Shown here piece by piece: positions 56,101-60,504 of a stretch of 60,504 nucleotides of DNA. The DNA comes from Chrysophaeum taylorii (taxonomy: Eukaryota; Sar; Pelagophyceae; Pelagomonadales; Pelagomonadaceae): contig JAQMWT010000229.1 of NCBI GenBank assembly GCA_029834535.1, positions 1 to 60,504 on the forward strand, given 5' to 3'. Both the position numbers and the translations under genes were made by a program. The notes under the pieces are model-generated. The model was given only the letters and a program-made list of their open reading frames with translations. It was not told the origin of the DNA and made no database searches. Numbering within the stretch: position 1 is the first letter of the stretch; each line of letters begins with the position of its first letter.

Positions 56101-58973
56101 GACGTCTTTAACTCTGGCTAGCCTCACGCTTGGAAATATAATGTACGTGTAGAATAGGTAAAGCGTGTATGCGAGTCCGCGTCGTTCGCGCTTCGACCGC
56201 ATGAGATAAATGATGAAGATAAGAGTAACAAGGACTGGCGCCGAAGTCTGAACCACCAACGATGAGTAGTAACTTCCCAACCCATAACACTCCAGTTTCC
56301 CGTCGAGACTAAAAAAATTGAAATTGATAAAATTCAGCGGGCCCTGCGGAAAAACGCATTAAGCGGTGATTGAATCACTGCGAACGCCGACGACGTACGA
56401 TGAACTTCGAATAGTATGCGGATGGAAAATTAATGTTGTAGGAACTGCTGAAAAGGATGATAACTTGGAAAAAGACCTAGCCATGAAGCGCGTTTTCTCA
56501 CGCGGTTTGTTGAACTGACACTGCTGAGTGCGATCATGATCTTGCCCTTGTGGACCACAGCCTGAAAAAGTGGTCCCACGGATGTCTGGTGGCTGCTTGT
56601 ATCTTCGATGAGGTAGAAAAGAACGTATTCGTTGATCCAGCTTGAAAGGTCTTCAAAAAACGAGATCTGCTTGCCCTCGCGCCAGTCCCCAACGTGGCGC
56701 CGCCCTCGTAGGAAATTCTCGCGCCGCTGCCGACGAACATGCACTCTCCAGACAATGAGCCCAAAAAAGCACAAAGCACCTCCGCCAACGCACAGCCCGA
56801 TCGTTAAGAAGAAATCAAGCATCTCGGACTGGGTGCACTTCTTGCAGTACAAGGACGTCGTACTCTTGTAATAGTCACTTTTGCAGACGGAACCTGCGCG
56901 AAGAAGGTCGAGAAAAAGAGTCGCCCTGAGTCGCCGCACAGTAAGCTCCGTGATGCCCCTTGCGGCACTCGCCATAATAACTCTTGTTGCCCCCCTTGCA
57001 CATGCCGTCGAAGGACTTGTCCGTGCAGGAGAGGATTGACTTTGAATCAGCAGCCGCTCTCCAGTAGCCCTTATCCAGCGTGAGCGTGGCGAGCTTGTTT
57101 CCCTCGCCGTCACATGAGGCGCCGTCGAGACCTGAGAACAAACAAGCACGTTTCTCGGACCACCGTCATCCGAGTGGGACGCTGTCCGCGACAGGTCTGG
57201 CAATTTCCATTCTCGTTTTCAAAATAGCCCGAGGGACACAGCACCTCTTTTTCATAAATAATGTAGTCTTCTTCGTTTGCGATCGAAACGTTCCAGTACC
57301 CACCCCAGCTTATCTGTGCGGCGATAAAATGAGCAAACGACGAACAGCCCGCTCTCGTCGCACCGGGACAGAGCAATCGACAAGGTAATGGTTGGAAGTC
57401 CACGATGACGCGCAAACGGTGTAGGATTCTTCCTCCGAGGATGTCGTGAGGCTGCGGCGGCTATTGCTGCTCTCCTGCTCTTTCCATATCATGGTGATTG
57501 TCAGGGTGATGTCGGGGTCCGAGTCGATCTCGAATCTGCCGCGACACCCTCGGACAATATCATCACGTTGGCCACGCACCCATCGGAGTCTTGAACATAG
57601 ACTTCGAAGCACCAGTCGTCTCCAGCAATCGGGGTGTAGTAAACGCCGTAGCACCTGCGCCGTCGTTCTCGCGATGGGGAGGAAAAAGCAGCGCGCACTC
57701 CCACACGGCATAGGTCTTCGAGAATTCGACGTCGGCGTATATGGTGATCAAGGCCGAGATTTGGGTCGAGATGAAAGAGGCGTTGGGTAACCCAATCTTC
57801 TCGGTCGACGCTTGGACGAGCCAGACCGAGGAATAGACGCCCGTCCTGATGCCAGCAGAGGCCACGCTGAGGACCGGAGAGACTGACTTATATGATTTCA
57901 CGACGCCATAGGGGCGCCCATCGTAATTGAACGTCGCCGAGATGTTGCTGTTGCTGATGTTCACCAAAGAGATGTTCCAGTACCTAGAAAAATCAGTACC
58001 ACAGATAAAATGCGAAAAAAAAACGAAACGCCGCGAGCAGTACTGGGCGAGCGACTTGAGGTTGACGAGGTACAGGGTGGTGGTGCCAACGCTTGGCTTG
58101 ACCGTCGAGACCGAGAGCACCTCGGGAATGACCGTAAGCGTTGGCGGCGACGAGGGCGGGAACGTCGGCATAGACGATGGTTCCTACAAACAAACACCTC
58201 GGTGATGAATGATGGTGTATGATGATGACGACGACGACTACGCTGGCTTGGCACAATCGTTGGAAACGACGTTGGCATTGCGCTTGGGTTTGGTGTAGGG
58301 AGAGGCGTTGGTTGTGCTGTCGGCGTCGAAAAGGGTACCTTGGTCGGCGTAACGCTCGGTACGGCCGTCGGTAGGATCCTGGGTAAAAGCATTAGGCATC
58401 GGTGAACGCGGCAACGCACGATGGAAGCATTGTCGGCAGACTTGTCGGGACGCGCGAGGGGCATGGCGTCGGATCGCTCGAGGGGATCGCGCTCGGTATT
58501 GCCGTGGGAGGAAAGCTGGGCGAGGACGTGGGAAATGACGACGGCGGTGCCGAGGGCACTTCGGAGGGGCGCACGCTCGGAAAGGGTGTGGGCCACGACG
58601 TCGGCAGCGAGCTCGGGCGCGCCGTTGGCAAGCTTGACGGCAAGGCCGTGGGCCACGACGTAGGCGGCGAGCTCGGGTGCGCCGTTGGCAAGCTCGATGG
58701 CGCGGCTGTGGGCCACGGCGTCGGCGGCGAGCTCGGGGTCTTAGTCGGCAAACTTGACGGTAGCGGCGCAGCGCCGGTGCCTCGGAGTGAGACGCGCAGC
58801 GCGTTGAGGTGCTCCGAGGTGACGCGTAGGCGCGCCACGAGGGGTTGGCGTTCTAGGTGACGGCTCGGTGTCTGTCGGCGCGCCTTTGTCAGCGTGGGCT
58901 CCGTCGGCATGAGCTCTCGGTGGGTAATCGTAGGCCACATGCCGTCGATGTCGTCCGCGAAAGAGGCCTTCAT
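53119..58973 (-). CDS. TRP-like Cys-rich membrane receptor, copy 2, with PT/PS-rich stalk
   Basis: All exons of copy 1 are found again at matching places with open frames: Cys-rich module about 57400-56880, membrane part to 55120, cytosolic tail 55113-53119 with the WW-like domain, two extra Pro residues and the GYIKSPLH repeats. The N-terminus is different: instead of the signal peptide, exons at 58743-58420 and 58378-58260 code a Pro/Ser/Thr stalk of the SSLPTARPSS type, joined by a 41-bp intron (58419-58379). Such PT/PS stalks are common in extracellular stramenopile proteins and are probably glycosylated. The start is uncertain: the ATG at 58973 gives no signal peptide, so a further upstream exon may be needed. 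Sequence beyond about 59000 is unreliable. Confidence 0.7.
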
Positions 58974-59717
58974 GGTCGCTCACGACGGTGTCGCGGGAGT
59001 ACGCCCGACGTGCGGCCCGCGGATGGTATCAAATGGCGCAACCGCGACGAGGTTCGAACTGATGCGTGGGCAAGGCATGGATATGTTAATCCGCAGCGGC
59101 TTCACGGGCGAGGGATGTGAGGGAGGCACGGCGTCGTCGGAGGAGGGCTTCGGAAGGGAGAATTTCAAGGGTGTTGCTATCCTGTCGAATTTGGCACGGT
59201 CTCGAGCCGAGGCTTAGAGAGGTCGCCCGGTACTGGAATCCGCGGAGGCCTTGTTGAGGCGGCACGGCGAACTGGTGGGGACCGGGCGATGTTTCTGAGG
59301 CGTACCTTCAGCGACTAGAAATGCTCGCGTGTTTCGGGTCGTGGCAGGCCTTGACGGTAGCCTCGGCGATGAACGCGGTGAGGGCGGTGAACCAATGCGA
59401 TGGGCCTTGCTGTTGCGTCCGTGCCGAAGGGTTGGCGGTCTCCGATGCGTCCCAGCCCTTGTCTTCGCTAGCTGTTGTGCACGCCGGCTGCCGATTCCGA
59501 TTGTCGAGTCCCTCCAAGGCCTCGTCGTTGTCCTCGGGGTCGAGCTTGCGACCTCGTACCAGGTGCACTTAGGGTGGCCGCCCAAAAGGTGCGCCGGGCT
59601 TCACGCAGAAGGGGATGCCCTGGAGTGCGCCATTCTGCTTGATCGAAGGCCTTCTACGCATCCAGCAGCACCTTTGCTCGAGGCACCTGCGTCGAGGGCG
59701 CAGTCACGGAACGCTCG

Positions 59718-59818
59718 CCCGGCCGGCACCGGCGTGCTCTCACGCCGAGGCGAGAAAGTCCGGCTAACCGCACAGACCGGGTTTTTTCTCGCCTGGGGCG
59801 TGAGCACCGCCGGCCGGC
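59718..59818. repeat. Imperfect copy of the inverted repeat, unit 2
   Basis: Same arms and loop as at 50724-50814, with several indels. The loop core gtccggctaaccgcac is kept. Confidence 0.85.
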
Positions 59819-60225
59819 TCCCGGCAAGAAAAGCGCATTCAGCGTCCTAATCCTTACAGACACCAAACACCGCCGCCCACGCGCCACATACCTCTGCGCC
59901 CCGGCGCCGCTTGCCATCCATAAGGATTGTGTCAAGGAGGTCCCCCAGCGAGTTTCCTCACTCCTCCTCCACAAGCATCGACAGGCCGGCGCCACGACGT
60001 TCGGCCTTACGGATCTACTTCGTTTTGAAATGTCGACTAGGGTTTCTACTGAGGGCTGCACCCGCCGCCGTGAGGAAACAGCTCGTTGCGCAGAACATCT
60101 GCGGATTATTCTCCGAACATCTTACGCCCGCGACCTACTTACCCGTTTCAACGCCGTGGCTGTCCCCTCGCTACGCTGCGCTGGGCCCTGCTGGCGATGA
60201 TAGTGTGGCTGCGGACCCCTGGCCC

Positions 60226-60479
60226 GCTCGGCGTGGGACGACGACGAGATGCGCTTGTTCAGTTCAAAACGAGCGACGAATTGTTGAGCAGCCGGCGGTG
60301 GGTCGACGACTGCTACGACGACACATGGGTCGACGAGGAAGAGTGGGAGAGAGCTACGAGGTAATGTGGCGCAGGCGACGAATCTCGACCCTCAAGACAA
60401 GTGGCAGCTCTTCAGCACCTTTGAGCTCCAAGACCTCTTCGAACCCGGACTATCTCCAGAAAAACTCTTCGTCAAGCAT
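60226..60479. repeat. Tandem duplication, unit 3 (first 250 bp only)
   Basis: The HAD gene body starts again at 60226 and runs to 60479 with indels that break its frame, then the biological sequence ends at an adapter. At least a partial third unit existed on the sequenced molecule. Confidence 0.9.
60226..60479 (+). pseudogene. HAD-like gene, copy 3, truncated by the sequence end
   Basis: Starts with the same VGRRRDALVQFKTSDELL frame as copies 1 and 2 and is then broken by indels near 60343, 60402 and 60447 before the adapter. It may be an intact gene read with errors. Confidence 0.75.
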
Positions 60480-60504
60480 AGCAATACGTAACGAACGAAG
60501 TACA
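60480..60504 (+). other. Oxford Nanopore adapter remnant at the sequence end
   Basis: The last 25 bases (beginning agcaatacgtaac, ending gaacgaagtaca) match the reverse complement of the standard Nanopore ligation adapter with one missing T. The sequence is technical, not genomic. Confidence 0.93.

Larger units (their letters stand above)
51229..60225. repeat. Tandem 9-kb duplication, unit 2
   Basis: 8997 bp, same gene order as unit 1. The stretch from about 59000 on has many single-base indels against unit 1. Some or all of these may be read errors, because the window ends in a sequencing adapter. Confidence 0.93.

Noticed and set aside
42212..60479. CRISPR-like or satellite interpretation of the repeats
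   Set aside because: The repeats are 9-kb gene-bearing units, not short spaced repeats, and the genome is eukaryotic.

Overview
The window is nuclear DNA of a GC-rich eukaryote, most likely a photosynthetic stramenopile (ochrophyte; pelagophyte-like is my guess). Support: short spliceosomal introns (17 delimited, 40-82 bp, donors often GTGCG or GTGAG); Ty1/copia, LINE and hAT remnants; two predicted plastid preproteins with a hydrophobic leader followed by Phe (NYN nuclease, HAD-like protein); PT/PS-rich extracellular stalks and a TRP-like Cys-rich membrane family typical of stramenopiles. No prokaryotic operons, CRISPR arrays or confident tRNA/rRNA genes were seen.

Layout. 1-12.3 kb is mobile DNA: a decayed copia pol with an unusual second ORF behind it, a LINE remnant with RNase H, a decayed AT-hook/HTH gene and a hAT fragment. 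12.4-20 kb holds a plastid-type YacP/NYN nuclease and a six-exon (perhaps seven) Pls-like synthetase (FAAL, carrier protein, then three membrane-plus-beta-helix modules). 20-22.5 kb is simple repeats and a minisatellite. 22.5-25 kb has a small acidic secreted protein, a DysF-SNARE fusion ending in a CaaX box, and a decayed secreted-protein gene. 26-31.9 kb is a giant soluble-adenylyl-cyclase-type protein with C2 domains in front. 32.3-36 kb has a decayed IQ-motif gene and a three-exon TLC-domain protein. 36.4-43.2 kb is a compact block: F-box/zinc protein, GT14 glycosyltransferase, coiled-coil protein, tail-anchored cytochrome b5, GH18 protein and a catalytically dead HAD protein.

From 42.2 kb to the end is a 9.0-kb tandem duplication (period 9017 then 8997 bp). 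Each unit carries the HAD gene and a large TRP-like Cys-rich membrane protein with a WW/polyproline tail. Copy 2 of HAD has lost its leader and has a nonsense codon; the two receptor copies differ completely at the N-terminus. The last 25 bases match an Oxford Nanopore adapter, so the window ends at a raw read end and the final 1-2 kb must be read with care.

The most novel candidates are the C2-sAC protein, the DysF-SNARE-CaaX protein, the eukaryotic Pls-like synthetase and the HAD/receptor tandem array.
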